DNA from: Streptomyces sp. NRRL WC-3626
GTDB lineage: Bacteria > Actinomycetota > Actinomycetes > Streptomycetales > Streptomycetaceae
Direction of reading: 5' to 3'
Length of the DNA: 64,000 nt
Assembly: GCF_000718785.1 (NCBI RefSeq)
Contig: NZ_JOCA01000003.1
Coordinates: forward strand, 384,109 to 448,108
The notes beneath the pieces were generated by a model. It was not told where the DNA came from. It worked only from the letters and a program-made list of their open reading frames with translations, and made no database searches. Below are positions 44,451-52,791 of the stretch, one piece after another (positions within the stretch are counted from its first letter, which is position 1; every line of letters starts with the position of its first letter). The position numbers were made by a program, and so were the translations under genes.

Positions 44451-45518
44451 ATGACGAGGAGGCGGTACGGGGTGCCTCTGTTCTGGCGGATCTTCCTGCT
44501 GAACGCGGTCGTGCTCATCGTGGCCACGGCCCTGCTGCTGGGGCCCGTCACGGTGTCCACACCGGTCCTGCTCACCGAGGCCGCCGTCCTCACGGTTGGG
44601 CTGGCCGCCATGCTCGTCGCCAACGCCCTGCTGCTGCGTGTGGGCCTCGCCCCGCTGCAGCGCTTGACCCGCGCCATGAACACCACCGACCTGCTCCGCC
44701 CGGGACACCGCCCGGCGGTCGGCGGGCGCGGCGAGATCGCCGAGCTGATCACCACGTACAACACCATGCTCGACCGGCTCGAGGACGAGCGCGCCACCAG
44801 CAGCGCCCGCGCCCTGTCCGCGCAGGAGTCCGAGCGCCGGCGCGTCGCGCGGGAGCTGCACGACGAGGTGGGCCAGTCCCTCACCGCCGTACTGCTCCAG
44901 CTCAAGCGTGCCGCCGACCACGCTCCGCCCGCCCTCGCCGGGGAACTGCGGCAGACGCAGGAGACCACCCGCGCGAGCCTCGAGGAGATCCGGCGCATCG
45001 CCCGCCGGCTGCGCCCCGGTGTGCTGGACGAGCTGGGCCTCGCCAGCGCGCTCAAGGCGCTGGCCACCGAGTACGGCGGGCCCGGCCTGAGCGTCCAGCA
45101 CAGCCTCGACGCGGACCTGCCCGAGCTGGACCGGGAGTCGGAGCTGGTGATCTACCGGGTGGCCCAGGAGGGCCTCACCAACACCGCCCGCCACGCCCGG
45201 GCCCGCCGCGCCGAGCTCGCCCTGCGCCGGACACCCGGCGGTGTCGAACTCCGGGTCCGGGACGACGGCCGCGGTACCGGCGTCACCCCGGAGGGCGCCG
45301 GCATCCGCGGGATGCGGGAGCGCGCGCTGCTCGTCGGCGCCCGGCTGACCGTGGACCGCGCCGACGTCGGCGGCACCGAGGTGCGTCTGGCCGTCCCCGT
45401 CCCCGCCCGCTTCCCCGCCCACGCCCTCGTCCCCCTGCGGGAGGCCGCGCCCGTAAGGGACTCCGCGCCCGCACCCGTACGGGACTTTGCCCCCGCGCAC
45501 GCCCCACCGCCCCCGTGA
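44451..45518 (+). CDS. NarL-type sensor histidine kinase with HAMP
   Basis: A 355-residue membrane kinase. Two membrane segments (about 10-32 and 44-63) with almost no extracytoplasmic loop are followed by a HAMP (about 64-118), the HisKA_3 box RVARELHDEVGQSLTAVL (phospho-His137), then HATPase with AQEGLTNTARHARARR and GIRGMRERALLVGA. A C-terminal Pro/Ala-rich tail is disordered. The ATG at 44451 gives MTRRRYGVPLFWRIF, the usual start for the family; a GTG at 44373 would add 26 residues without a helix. It is 31 nt upstream of its regulator. Confidence 0.87.
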   Translation: MTRRRYGVPLFWRIFLLNAVVLIVATALLLGPVTVSTPVLLTEAAVLTVGLAAMLVANALLLRVGLAPLQRLTRAMNTTDLLRPGHRPAVGGRGEIAELITTYNTMLDRLEDERATSSARALSAQESERRRVARELHDEVGQSLTAVLLQLKRAADHAPPALAGELRQTQETTRASLEEIRRIARRLRPGVLDELGLASALKALATEYGGPGLSVQHSLDADLPELDRESELVIYRVAQEGLTNTARHARARRAELALRRTPGGVELRVRDDGRGTGVTPEGAGIRGMRERALLVGARLTVDRADVGGTEVRLAVPVPARFPAHALVPLREAAPVRDSAPAPVRDFAPAHAPPPP

Positions 45519-45549
45519 GACCGACGCCCCCGACCGGAAACGCCCACAC

Positions 45550-46209
45550 ATGACCGACCCGGCCCCCACCCGCATCCTGCTCGCCGACGACCACGCGCTG
45601 GTCCGCCGGGGGGTTCGCCTCATCCTGGACGGCGAACCGGATCTGACCGTCGTCGCCGAGGCCGCCGACGGCTCCGAAGCCCTCGACCAGGCCCGTGAGC
45701 ACCGCCCCGATCTGGCCATCCTCGACATCGCGATGCCACGCCGCACCGGTCTCCAGGCGGCCCGTGAACTCTCCAGGGACCTGCCGGAGACCCGCATCCT
45801 CATCCTGACGATGTACGACAACGAGCAGTTCTTCTTCGAGGCCCTCGCCGCCGGCGCCTCCGGCTACGTCCTCAAGTCCGTCGCCGACCGCGATCTCGTC
45901 GAGGCCTGCCACGCCACCATGCGCGGTGAGCCGTTCCTCTACCCCGGCGCCGTCAACGCCCTCATCCACAAGTACCTCGACCTCGCGCGCGAGGGCCGCA
46001 CCCTGCCGGCCAAGGCGATCACCGACCGCGAGGAGGAGATCCTCAAGCTGGTCGCAGAGGGACACACCTCGCAGCAGATCGCCGGCCTCCTCGTCATCAG
46101 CCCCAAGACCGTGGAGCGGCACCGCGCCAACATCCTGGCCAAACTCGGCCTCAAGGACCGCCTGGAACTGACCCGGTACGCCATCCGCGTGGGGCTGATC
46201 GAGCCCTGA
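45550..46209 (+). CDS. NarL/LuxR-type response regulator
   Basis: A 219-residue regulator. Phospho-acceptor Asp59 (AILDIAMP), Asp13/Asp14, Thr86 and Lys108 (YVLKS) form the acid pocket, and the LuxR-type HTH (about 155-215) has ITDREEEILKLVAEGHTSQQIAG and SPKTVERHRANILAKLGLKDR. The ATG at 45550 follows the kinase gene by 31 nt, so they form one operon. The target gene is not identified; the adjacent RibD-like gene at 46257 is the nearest candidate but is only a neighbour. Confidence 0.9.
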   Translation: MTDPAPTRILLADDHALVRRGVRLILDGEPDLTVVAEAADGSEALDQAREHRPDLAILDIAMPRRTGLQAARELSRDLPETRILILTMYDNEQFFFEALAAGASGYVLKSVADRDLVEACHATMRGEPFLYPGAVNALIHKYLDLAREGRTLPAKAITDREEEILKLVAEGHTSQQIAGLLVISPKTVERHRANILAKLGLKDRLELTRYAIRVGLIEP

Positions 46210-46256
46210 CCGGCAGACTGGACCCCCGCCCCCTCTGCCCCACCCGGAGTACGCCG

Positions 46257-47390
46257 ATGCCCCACCCGTACGTCCTGCTGTCCGCCGCCGTCTCCCTCGA
46301 CGGCTACCTCGACGACACCGGCCCCGACCGGCTGCTGCTGTCCTCCCCGGCCGACTTCGACCGGGTCGACGAGGTACGGGCCGGTGTGGACGCCATCCTG
46401 ATCGGCGCCGGCACGATCCGCGCCGACAACCCCCGGCTGCTGGTCAACTCGCCCGAGCGGCGCGCCGCCCGCCTGGCCGAGGGGCGGGCCGAGTACCCGC
46501 TCAAGGTCACCGTCAGCGGCTCCGGCGAGCTGGACCCGGCGGCCCGGTTCTGGCACACCGGCGGCGAGAAGGTCCTCTACACCACCGACAAGGGCGCCGA
46601 GCGGGCCCACGCCCTGGGGATCGCCGCCGACGTCGTCCCGCTCGGCAGCGGGCTCGACTGGCGGCGGCTCCTGGAGCATCTGCACGCCGAGCGCGGGGTG
46701 CGGCGGCTCATGGTCGAGGGCGGCGGCACCATCCACACCCAGCTCCTCACCCAGGGGCTCGCCGACGAGCTCCAGCTGGTCCTCGCCCCGCTGTTCGTCG
46801 GCGACGCGAAGGCCCCGCGCCTCTTCGGCCCCGGCTCCTACCAGGGCGGCCGGCTGCGGCTGGTGGAGACCCGCCCGATCGGCGACGTCGTCCTGACACG
46901 CTACGAGCCCACCGCCCCCGGCACCGGCCCGCTGCCCACCGCCGCCGACCACCACTGGCTGGCCCTCGCCTGCGAACTGGCCGCCGAGTGCCCGCCCTCG
47001 CGGACGGCGTTCAGCGTGGGCGCGGTCGTGGTCGCCGCCGACGGTACGGAGCTGGCGCGCGGCCACTCCCGGGAGGGCGCCGACCCGCTGGCGCACGCGG
47101 AGGAGGCCGCGCTCGCCAAGGCCGACCCCACGGACCCCCGGCTCGCCGGCGCCACCGTGTACTCCAGCCTGGAGCCCTGCGCCCGCCGCGCGTCCCGGCC
47201 GGCGCCCTGCGCGCGGCTGATCCTGGACGCGGGGGTGCGGCGGGTGGTCACCGCCTGGCGCGAGCCGGACACCTTCGTGGCGGGCGCCGACGGCGCCGGC
47301 GTACTGGAGGCCGGGGGTGCCACCGTCGTCGTCCTGTCGGAGCACGAGGCCCGCGCCAAGGCGCCGAACGGTCATCTGCTCGACGGCTGA
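46257..47390 (+). CDS. RibD-like reductase-deaminase with reversed domain order
   Basis: A 377-residue bifunctional protein. The N-terminal RibD_C/dihydrofolate-reductase-type domain (about 1-220) has SAAVSLDGYLDD, DAILIGAGTIRADNPRLL, LMVEGGGTIHTQLL and LADELQLVLAPLFVGD. The C-terminal CMP/dCMP deaminase-type domain (about 230-345) has HAEEAAL with zinc-site His280 and Glu282 and Cys308 and Cys318 in EPCARRASRPAPC. Classical RibD has deaminase first, then reductase; here it is swapped. Predicted to deaminate and reduce a pyrimidine of riboflavin or a related route. No other rib gene is nearby. Confidence 0.83.
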   Translation: MPHPYVLLSAAVSLDGYLDDTGPDRLLLSSPADFDRVDEVRAGVDAILIGAGTIRADNPRLLVNSPERRAARLAEGRAEYPLKVTVSGSGELDPAARFWHTGGEKVLYTTDKGAERAHALGIAADVVPLGSGLDWRRLLEHLHAERGVRRLMVEGGGTIHTQLLTQGLADELQLVLAPLFVGDAKAPRLFGPGSYQGGRLRLVETRPIGDVVLTRYEPTAPGTGPLPTAADHHWLALACELAAECPPSRTAFSVGAVVVAADGTELARGHSREGADPLAHAEEAALAKADPTDPRLAGATVYSSLEPCARRASRPAPCARLILDAGVRRVVTAWREPDTFVAGADGAGVLEAGGATVVVLSEHEARAKAPNGHLLDG

Positions 47391-47436
47391 GACCGAGCCG
47401 CCGATCATGGGTGTGCGCCAGGTCCCGCTGATGGCG

Positions 47437-47442
47437 TACACT
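47437..47442 (+). promoter_or_regulatory. -10 box of the initiator tRNA promoter
   Basis: TACACT, 11 nt before the tRNA 5' end; -35 not convincing. Confidence 0.3.
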
Positions 47443-47453
47443 GGTCCTACCGA

Positions 47454-47527
47454 CGCGGGGTGGAGCAGCTCGGTAGCTCGCTGGGCTCATAACCCAGAGG
47501 TCGCAGGTTCAAATCCTGTCCCCGCTA
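47454..47527 (+). tRNA. Initiator tRNA-Met(CAT)
   Basis: 74 nt. The unpaired first position (C1 opposite T72), the three consecutive GC pairs of the anticodon stem (GGG/CCC around CTCATAA) and the AGCAGCTCGGTAGCTCG D-arm are the initiator hallmarks. Discriminator A. Confidence 0.94.
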
Positions 47528-47534
47528 CTGAAGG

Positions 47535-47574
47535 CCGAAGGCCGGAATCCTTGAGGATTCCGGCCTTCGGTGTT
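47535..47574 (+). terminator. Terminator after initiator tRNA
   Basis: 16-bp perfect stem (47535-47550 with 47555-47570), loop TTGA, followed by TGTTTT. Confidence 0.85.
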
Positions 47575-47805
47575 TTCCGTACTCCCCTTCACCCACCGTG
47601 AGCGGCCCGTCCCGCAGCGCATAACGACTGACGAACCATCAGAAATCAGTCGGCATCTGAAGCGCGGTCAACTCGCCCGTTTTTGCCCGTCAGTGGCGCT
47701 TAAGTCCGGCCGGAATTCGTTAATGATCAAGAGGAACGGCTTGGAATAGAGCCCTCACGTCTATTAACGTTCGATAACGCAGCGCGGTCGTCCCAGCCGT
47801 CACAG
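47571..47805 (+). promoter_or_regulatory. Promoter region ahead of the riboswitch
   Basis: Relatively AT-rich for the window. TAATGATCAAG, TTGGAATAGAG and TATTAACGTTCGATAAC (about 47720-47778) offer several possible -35/-10 boxes. No ORF. The transcription start is not decided. Confidence 0.3.
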
Positions 47806-47975
47806 AAGTCGGCTCCGTGCGCACGCGCCGAATCCCGCGAGGGAACCGGGGAACCACCACCATGGGGTGAATCGCGTCCATACCGTCGTGGCAGCACGAC
47901 GCGTATACGCGCGTAGGAGACCTTCCCGCTCCGAACCCGTCAGCTAACCCGGTAGGCGGAGACGGAAGGAAGGAG
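47806..47975 (+). ncRNA. ydaO-yuaA riboswitch (c-di-AMP sensor)
   Basis: Strong motif match: CGCCGAATCC, then GGGAACCGGGGAACCACC (about 47841-47858), GGGGTGAATCG (about 47864-47874), a variable GC hairpin, and the 3' block CCGAACCCGTCAGCTAACCC with GGTAGGCGGAGA. These are the conserved pseudosymmetric elements of ydaO. The element ends in GGAAGGAAGGAG, which is also the ribosome binding region of the peptidase gene, so ligand binding could act on termination or on translation. In Streptomyces these riboswitches precede cell-wall hydrolase genes. Confidence 0.9.
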
Positions 47976-47984
47976 CGCGCCCAC

Positions 47985-49004
47985 GTGGCGTCCAACCCGC
48001 CTGCCCCCGAGGCCCCGTTCAAACCCAGCGACACCTTCGCCTACGGCGCGGGCCGCACCGACGAGGGCCCCTTCGAGGAGTGGAACCCCACCGCGGACTC
48101 CCTCCGTCCCGTACGTGGCCGGCATCGCGTCTCCAAGCAGCGCGGCGGAGGACTCGCCCGCAGCTCCACCGTCCTCGGCGTCGGTGTCATAGCGGCGGTC
48201 GGCGCCGGCGGTATGGCCAGCGCCCAGACCGGCAAGCCGCCGGTCTCGATCTCCGTGCCCGACCTTCCCAACGTGGGTTCCCTCCTCTCCGACGAGGAAA
48301 CCCCCCAGGGATCGTCCACCCCCCTCAGCAGCATCGGCATGACCACCGCCGACACCGAGCAGGGCGCCGCCGACGCCGGTGAGGCACTGCGCGCCCGGAT
48401 CATGGCGCAGGTCGAGCAGCAGCAGGACCAGGCCGAGACCAAGGCCGCCGCCGAGGCCGTCGCCGCCGCCGAGAAGCAGGCCGCCGACGCCGCCGCCAAG
48501 GCGGAGAAGGAGGCCAGGGCCAAGGCCGACGCCGCCAAGAAGAAGGCGGAGGAGGAGGCCGCGAAGAAGGCCGAGGCCGAGCGCCTCGCCGAGTTGGCCA
48601 AGCAGTACGCGCTGCCGACCTCCTCGTACACCCTCTCCTCGACCTTCGGTCAGGCGGGCGCCTACTGGTCCTCCGGCTACCACACGGGCCTGGACTTCGC
48701 CGCCCCCACGGGCACGCTGCTCAAGGCCGTCCACACCGGCACGATCACCTCCGCCGGCTATGACGGCTCCTACGGCTACAAGACCGTGCTGACCCTCGAC
48801 GACGGCACCGAGGTCTGGTACGCCCACCAGTCCTCCATCAGCGTCAGCGTCGGCCAGAAGGTCAACACCGGCGATGTGATCGGCCGCGTCGGCGCCACCG
48901 GCAACGTCACCGGCGCCCACCTCCACCTCGAGGTCCACCCCGGCGGTTCCACCTCCGGCATCGACCCGCTGGCCTGGCTGCAGGGCAAGGGCCTCAGCGT
49001 CTGA
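47985..49004 (+). CDS. M23 family peptidoglycan endopeptidase
   Basis: A 339-residue secreted peptidase. A long basic N-terminus is followed by a hydrophobic segment (about 62-82, STVLGVGVIAAVGAGGMASAQ). A helical coiled-coil rich in Ala, Lys and Glu (about 130-205) leads to the LytM domain. Zinc ligands are His233 and Asp237 (HTGLDFAAPTG) and His314 (HLHLEVHPGG, with catalytic His312). It cleaves peptide cross-links in peptidoglycan. It is the sole gene behind the ydaO riboswitch, so expression is tied to c-di-AMP. GTG start with AAGGAG 9-10 nt upstream. Orthologues are known in this position in S. coelicolor from memory. Confidence 0.93.
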   Translation: MASNPPAPEAPFKPSDTFAYGAGRTDEGPFEEWNPTADSLRPVRGRHRVSKQRGGGLARSSTVLGVGVIAAVGAGGMASAQTGKPPVSISVPDLPNVGSLLSDEETPQGSSTPLSSIGMTTADTEQGAADAGEALRARIMAQVEQQQDQAETKAAAEAVAAAEKQAADAAAKAEKEARAKADAAKKKAEEEAAKKAEAERLAELAKQYALPTSSYTLSSTFGQAGAYWSSGYHTGLDFAAPTGTLLKAVHTGTITSAGYDGSYGYKTVLTLDDGTEVWYAHQSSISVSVGQKVNTGDVIGRVGATGNVTGAHLHLEVHPGGSTSGIDPLAWLQGKGLSV

Positions 49005-49093
49005 CCGGCCCGGCTTCCGCCGACACCCCGAACACCGGCAGTCCCGACGACGTCAGGGCCGCCGGTGAGGTGTTTCCGGGGGCGGACCGGAGG

Positions 49094-50467
49094 TCAGGAG
49101 CGGTAGGGGTTCGGGTCGTGGGCGGGGTACGGGTGACCGTACGGCTGGTGGCTGTACGGCGCCTGCGGGTGCCCGTAGCCGCTGTGAGCGCCGTGGCCGC
49201 CGTAGCCGCCGTGCACCGGCCACGGCGGCGCGGCGACCGGCACCCGGGGCGCGCTGACGCGGGCCGCGTGCTCCAGGGCGGGGCGGGCCGCCGACCGGCG
49301 GTGCCACAGTTCCAGCAGCAGCTGCCGTTCCCGGGTGACGAAGTCCGTGTCGGCCCGCCCGAGCCGCCCCCGGTGCCGCAGGAACGCCAGCGACGTCGCG
49401 TACGCCTCGTACTCGGCCACCGACCGTGCCGCAGCCCGGCCGCCGTACCGGCGCGCGTAGCGGCGGGCCAGGCGCCGCGCCCGCATCGAGCCCAGTGCGA
49501 ACGGCTCCGCCGGATTCAGCCACCCGGCGACCACGTACGCGGGCAGTTCCGCCCGTACGGTCCGCAGCTCGCGCTGGCGCGTCCACACCACCAGCCAGGT
49601 CAGCAGCCCGAACGCCGGCACCATGAACGCGGCGTACACCGCGATGAAGCCGTACTGGCCGAGCGTCGTGGAGCCGTTCCACAGGGCGTGCATGCCCATC
49701 GCGAGCAGCAGTCCGCCGAGCGGCAGGAGGACGCGCCGGATCCGCTGACGGTCCGAGGAGAGCGCGGCGACGCCGAAGCCGATGCCGGTGAGCACGGTGA
49801 ACAGGGGGTGCGCGAACGGCGACATCACGATGCGCACGAAGAAGGTCGCGGCGGTGATCGAGGCGATGCCGCTGTCGCCGGTGAGCTGGTCGGTGCCGAA
49901 GGCGGTGCCGAGGTAGAGGATGTTCTCGGTGAACGCGAAGCCGGTGGCGGTGACCCCGGCTATCACCACGCCGTCGAGGATGCCGGTGAAGTCGCGTCTG
50001 CGGAACAGGAACACCAGCAGGACGGCCGCGGCCTTCGCGGACTCCTCCACGACCGGCGCTATGACGGTCGCGCCCAGGGTGTCCGCGCCGGTCGGGTCGG
50101 CGGTGGCCGTCGCTATCCACCGGGTGGCGAAGCTGTTCGCGACGATCGCTATCAGCGCCGCCGCGCAGGCACCCCAGGCGAACGAGAACAGCAGGTTCCG
50201 CCAGGGGCCGGGCTCGACCCGGTCCAGCCAGCGGAAGGCGGCGACGAGCAGTGGCACCGGAAGCACGGCGAGACCGAGCCCGACCAGGAACCCCTGCGTC
50301 CCGGTCTGCTCCCTGACGAGCGCCAGGATGACGAGCCCGGACAGGGTGAGCAGGGTGATCAGCGCTCCGTACCGCACCCAGGGGCGCCGCCACCAGTGCG
50401 CACGCCGCGGCGCTCCGCCCGGAGCGGCACCGGGAGGCGGCGGATACGGAGGAGGGCTGGCGGTCAC
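49094..50467 (-). CDS. PrsW family intramembrane metalloprotease
   Basis: A 457-residue multispanning membrane protein. The Pro-rich N-terminus VTASPPPYPPPPGAAPGG is followed by about eight helices. Motif 1, EESAKAAAVLLVFLFR, has the EE/K active-site glutamates; motif 2 is GVTATGFAFTENILYLG; a third metal His is in HALWNGS. B. subtilis PrsW cuts the anti-sigma factor RsiW. The C-terminal region (about 330-457) is cytoplasmic, ending Gly/His/Tyr/Pro-rich. The GTG at 50467 was chosen at the Pro-rich start; longer in-frame extensions overlap trmB. It is 35 nt behind trmB and may be co-transcribed. Confidence 0.85.
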   Translation of the reverse strand: MTASPPPYPPPPGAAPGGAPRRAHWWRRPWVRYGALITLLTLSGLVILALVREQTGTQGFLVGLGLAVLPVPLLVAAFRWLDRVEPGPWRNLLFSFAWGACAAALIAIVANSFATRWIATATADPTGADTLGATVIAPVVEESAKAAAVLLVFLFRRRDFTGILDGVVIAGVTATGFAFTENILYLGTAFGTDQLTGDSGIASITAATFFVRIVMSPFAHPLFTVLTGIGFGVAALSSDRQRIRRVLLPLGGLLLAMGMHALWNGSTTLGQYGFIAVYAAFMVPAFGLLTWLVVWTRQRELRTVRAELPAYVVAGWLNPAEPFALGSMRARRLARRYARRYGGRAAARSVAEYEAYATSLAFLRHRGRLGRADTDFVTRERQLLLELWHRRSAARPALEHAARVSAPRVPVAAPPWPVHGGYGGHGAHSGYGHPQAPYSHQPYGHPYPAHDPNPYRS

Positions 50468-50502
50468 GGGATCGACCCCTAACGAGGCGGGGGCGGGCTG
50501 GA

Positions 50503-51357
50503 TCAGGTTCGGTCTGCTGCCCGCTCGTCCGGCGATACGCGGCGGAACAGCAGGTCGTTCACGACATGACCCTTCTCCAGTCCCTGCCCCTCGAAACGGG
50601 TGAGCGGCCGGAACCCGGGACGCGGCGCGAAACCGCCGTCCGCCTGCGTGTTCTCGAATCCGGGGTGCGCCGTGAGCACCTCCAGCATCTGCTCCGCGTA
50701 CGGTTCCCAGTCGGTGGCGCAGTGCAGCACCGCACCCGGTGCGAGCCGGGTCGCGGCGAGGTCGAGGAACTCCGGCTGGATCAGCCGCCGCTTGTGGTGC
50801 CGCTTCTTCGGCCACGGGTCGGGGAAGTAGACGCGCAGCCCGCCGAGGGAGCCGGGGGCGAGCATCTCGCGCAGCAGGATGATCGCGTCCCCGTTGCCGA
50901 CCCGTACGTTGGTCAGCCCGTGCTGGTCGGCGAGGTTGAGGAGATTGCCCTGGCCGGGGGTGTGGACGTCCACGGCGAGGATGTTGGTGTCCGGGTCGGC
51001 TCCGGCCATCGCCGCGGTGGCCTCGCCCATGCCGAAGCCGATCTCCAGGACGACGGGGTTGCCGTTGCCGAAGAACTCGGTGAGACCGAGGACCCGGCTG
51101 CCGTCGATGTCGAAGCCCCAGTCGGGCCAGAGCCGCTGCAGCGCGTCCGCCTGCCCGGCGGTCACCCGGCTGCGGCGCGGCTGAAAACTCCGGATCCGGC
51201 GCTCGAAGTGCGACCCGGCGGGATCGGCCTTCGGGCCGTCCGGAAACCTGGGCTCGCCCTTGGCCCGGGTATGCCGGACGGACACCCCGGGCGCGTGCGG
51301 CGCGTCCTGGCCGGGGGCGGACTGAAGAACTTCGGAGGTATCAACGGTGTCAGACAC
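50503..51357 (-). CDS. trmB: tRNA (guanine-N7-)-methyltransferase
   Basis: A 284-residue SAM-dependent enzyme making m7G46 in the tRNA variable loop. The SAM motif VVLEIGFGMGEATAAM is at about 105-120, followed by NILAVDVHTPG, GDAIILLREML, the signature VYFPDPWPKKRHHKRRLI (about 180-197) and TDWEPYAEQML. An N-terminal tail of about 60 residues is rich in Pro/Ser, as in actinobacterial homologues. The GTG at 51357 has GGAGGCACT directly upstream; in-frame codons further 5' are not used. Confidence 0.94.
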   Translation of the reverse strand: MSDTVDTSEVLQSAPGQDAPHAPGVSVRHTRAKGEPRFPDGPKADPAGSHFERRIRSFQPRRSRVTAGQADALQRLWPDWGFDIDGSRVLGLTEFFGNGNPVVLEIGFGMGEATAAMAGADPDTNILAVDVHTPGQGNLLNLADQHGLTNVRVGNGDAIILLREMLAPGSLGGLRVYFPDPWPKKRHHKRRLIQPEFLDLAATRLAPGAVLHCATDWEPYAEQMLEVLTAHPGFENTQADGGFAPRPGFRPLTRFEGQGLEKGHVVNDLLFRRVSPDERAADRT

Positions 51358-51476
51358 AGTGCCTCCGATTTTACGGGCAGCGGACGGCTGCCTCCCCGGA
51401 GCGGATTCCGGGTGCGCCCCCCGGGGGCCGGCGGCCATGGGCGCGGTGCCGTCCGGCGGGGACCGGCCGCGGCGGG

Positions 51477-52703
51477 TCAGCGGCGGGCGGCCTCCAGCGT
51501 GGTCAGGGCGCGGCGGGCGACCTCGCGGCCGATCGGCAGGGATGCCGTCGCCGCCGGGGAGGGGGCGTTCAGGACATGGACCGCGCGGGGGGTCTCCTGG
51601 ATCAGGAAGTCGTCCACCAGGGCGCCGTCCCGGAGGACGGCCTGGGCGCGGACTCCGGCCGGGGCGGGGATCAGGTCGTCCTCCCGGACGGCGGGGAGCA
51701 GCCGGCGTACCGCGCGGGTGAAGGCCTGCTTGGACAGGGAGCGGTGCAGTTCCCCGGTGCCGTACCGCCAGTGGCGGCGGGCCAGTTGCCAGGAGCCCGG
51801 CCAGGCCAGGGTCGCCCCCAGCTCGCGCGGGCGCACCGTGCGCCAGTCGTAGCCCTCGCGGGCCAGCGCCGGGACCGCGTTGGGGCCGACGTGGACGCCC
51901 CCGTCGATGCCCCGGGTGAGGTGGACGCCGAGGAACGGGAACGCCGGGTCGGGCACCGGGTAGACCAGGCCGCGTACGAGTTCCGGCCGGGCCAGCTCGT
52001 AGTACTCGCCGCGGAACGGCACGATCCGCGCGCCGGGCTCGTCGCCGGTGTCGCGGGCGATCTCGTCGCAGTGCAGCCCCGCGCAGTTCACCAGCGTCCG
52101 CCCGCGCACGACATCGCCCGTGGCCGTCAGGACGGCGACTCCCCGGTCGGATCGGCGGTCGACCCGGGTCACGCGCGCCCCGTAGCGGATCTCCGCGCCC
52201 GCCGCCCGGGCGGCCTCCGCGAGGCGCCCGGCGACCGCCGTGTAGTCGCAGACGCCGGTGGTGCCGACGTGGATGGCCGCCAGGCCCTCGACCTCCGGCT
52301 CGTACTCAGCGATCTGCGCCGCGCACAGTTCACGGACCGCTATGCCGTTCTCCCGGCCGCGCTGGACCAGGGCGTGCAGCCGGGGCAGCTCCTCGCGGGT
52401 GGTGGCGACGATCAGCTTGCCCGTCACCGCGTGCGGGATGTCGTACTCCGCGCAGAACTTGACCATCTCCGCCGCGCCCGACACCGCGAACCGCGCCTTC
52501 AGCGAGCCGGGGCGGTAGTAGACGCCGCTGTGGATGACGCCGCTGTTGCGCCCCGTCTGGTGGCGGGCCGGTCCGGGCTCCTTCTCCAGCACCGTGACCC
52601 GCGTGCCCGGCGCGGCACGCGTGAGCGCGTACGCCGTCGACAGGCCGACGATCCCGCCGCCGATCACCAGCACGTCGCAGTCGTACGACCGCCCGGTCAC
52701 CAC
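51477..52703 (-). CDS. lhgO: FAD-dependent L-2-hydroxyglutarate oxidase-like protein
   Basis: A 408-residue DAO-type flavoenzyme. The FAD-binding VLVIGGGIVGLSTAYAL (about 10-26) is followed by VLEKEPGPARHQTGRNSGVIHSGVYYRPGSLKARF (about 38-75), which carries the LhgO/YgaF signature. GLHCDEIARDTGD is mid-protein and PSPAATASLPIGREVA is at the C-terminus. LhgO oxidises L-2-hydroxyglutarate to 2-oxoglutarate and passes electrons to the membrane chain; the exact substrate here is inferred from family. GGGAGG lies 9-10 nt before the GTG at 52703; a further in-frame GTG at 52733 overlaps a CACTAT -10-like box. Confidence 0.83.
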   Translation of the reverse strand: MVTGRSYDCDVLVIGGGIVGLSTAYALTRAAPGTRVTVLEKEPGPARHQTGRNSGVIHSGVYYRPGSLKARFAVSGAAEMVKFCAEYDIPHAVTGKLIVATTREELPRLHALVQRGRENGIAVRELCAAQIAEYEPEVEGLAAIHVGTTGVCDYTAVAGRLAEAARAAGAEIRYGARVTRVDRRSDRGVAVLTATGDVVRGRTLVNCAGLHCDEIARDTGDEPGARIVPFRGEYYELARPELVRGLVYPVPDPAFPFLGVHLTRGIDGGVHVGPNAVPALAREGYDWRTVRPRELGATLAWPGSWQLARRHWRYGTGELHRSLSKQAFTRAVRRLLPAVREDDLIPAPAGVRAQAVLRDGALVDDFLIQETPRAVHVLNAPSPAATASLPIGREVARRALTTLEAARR

Positions 52704-52791
52704 CCGCACCACCTCCCGCGTCCGATAGTGCACTGCGCCACTTACAACGCCTTCAAACCCGGGAGGCGGTTCCTTTCGCCGGCGGCCCGGC

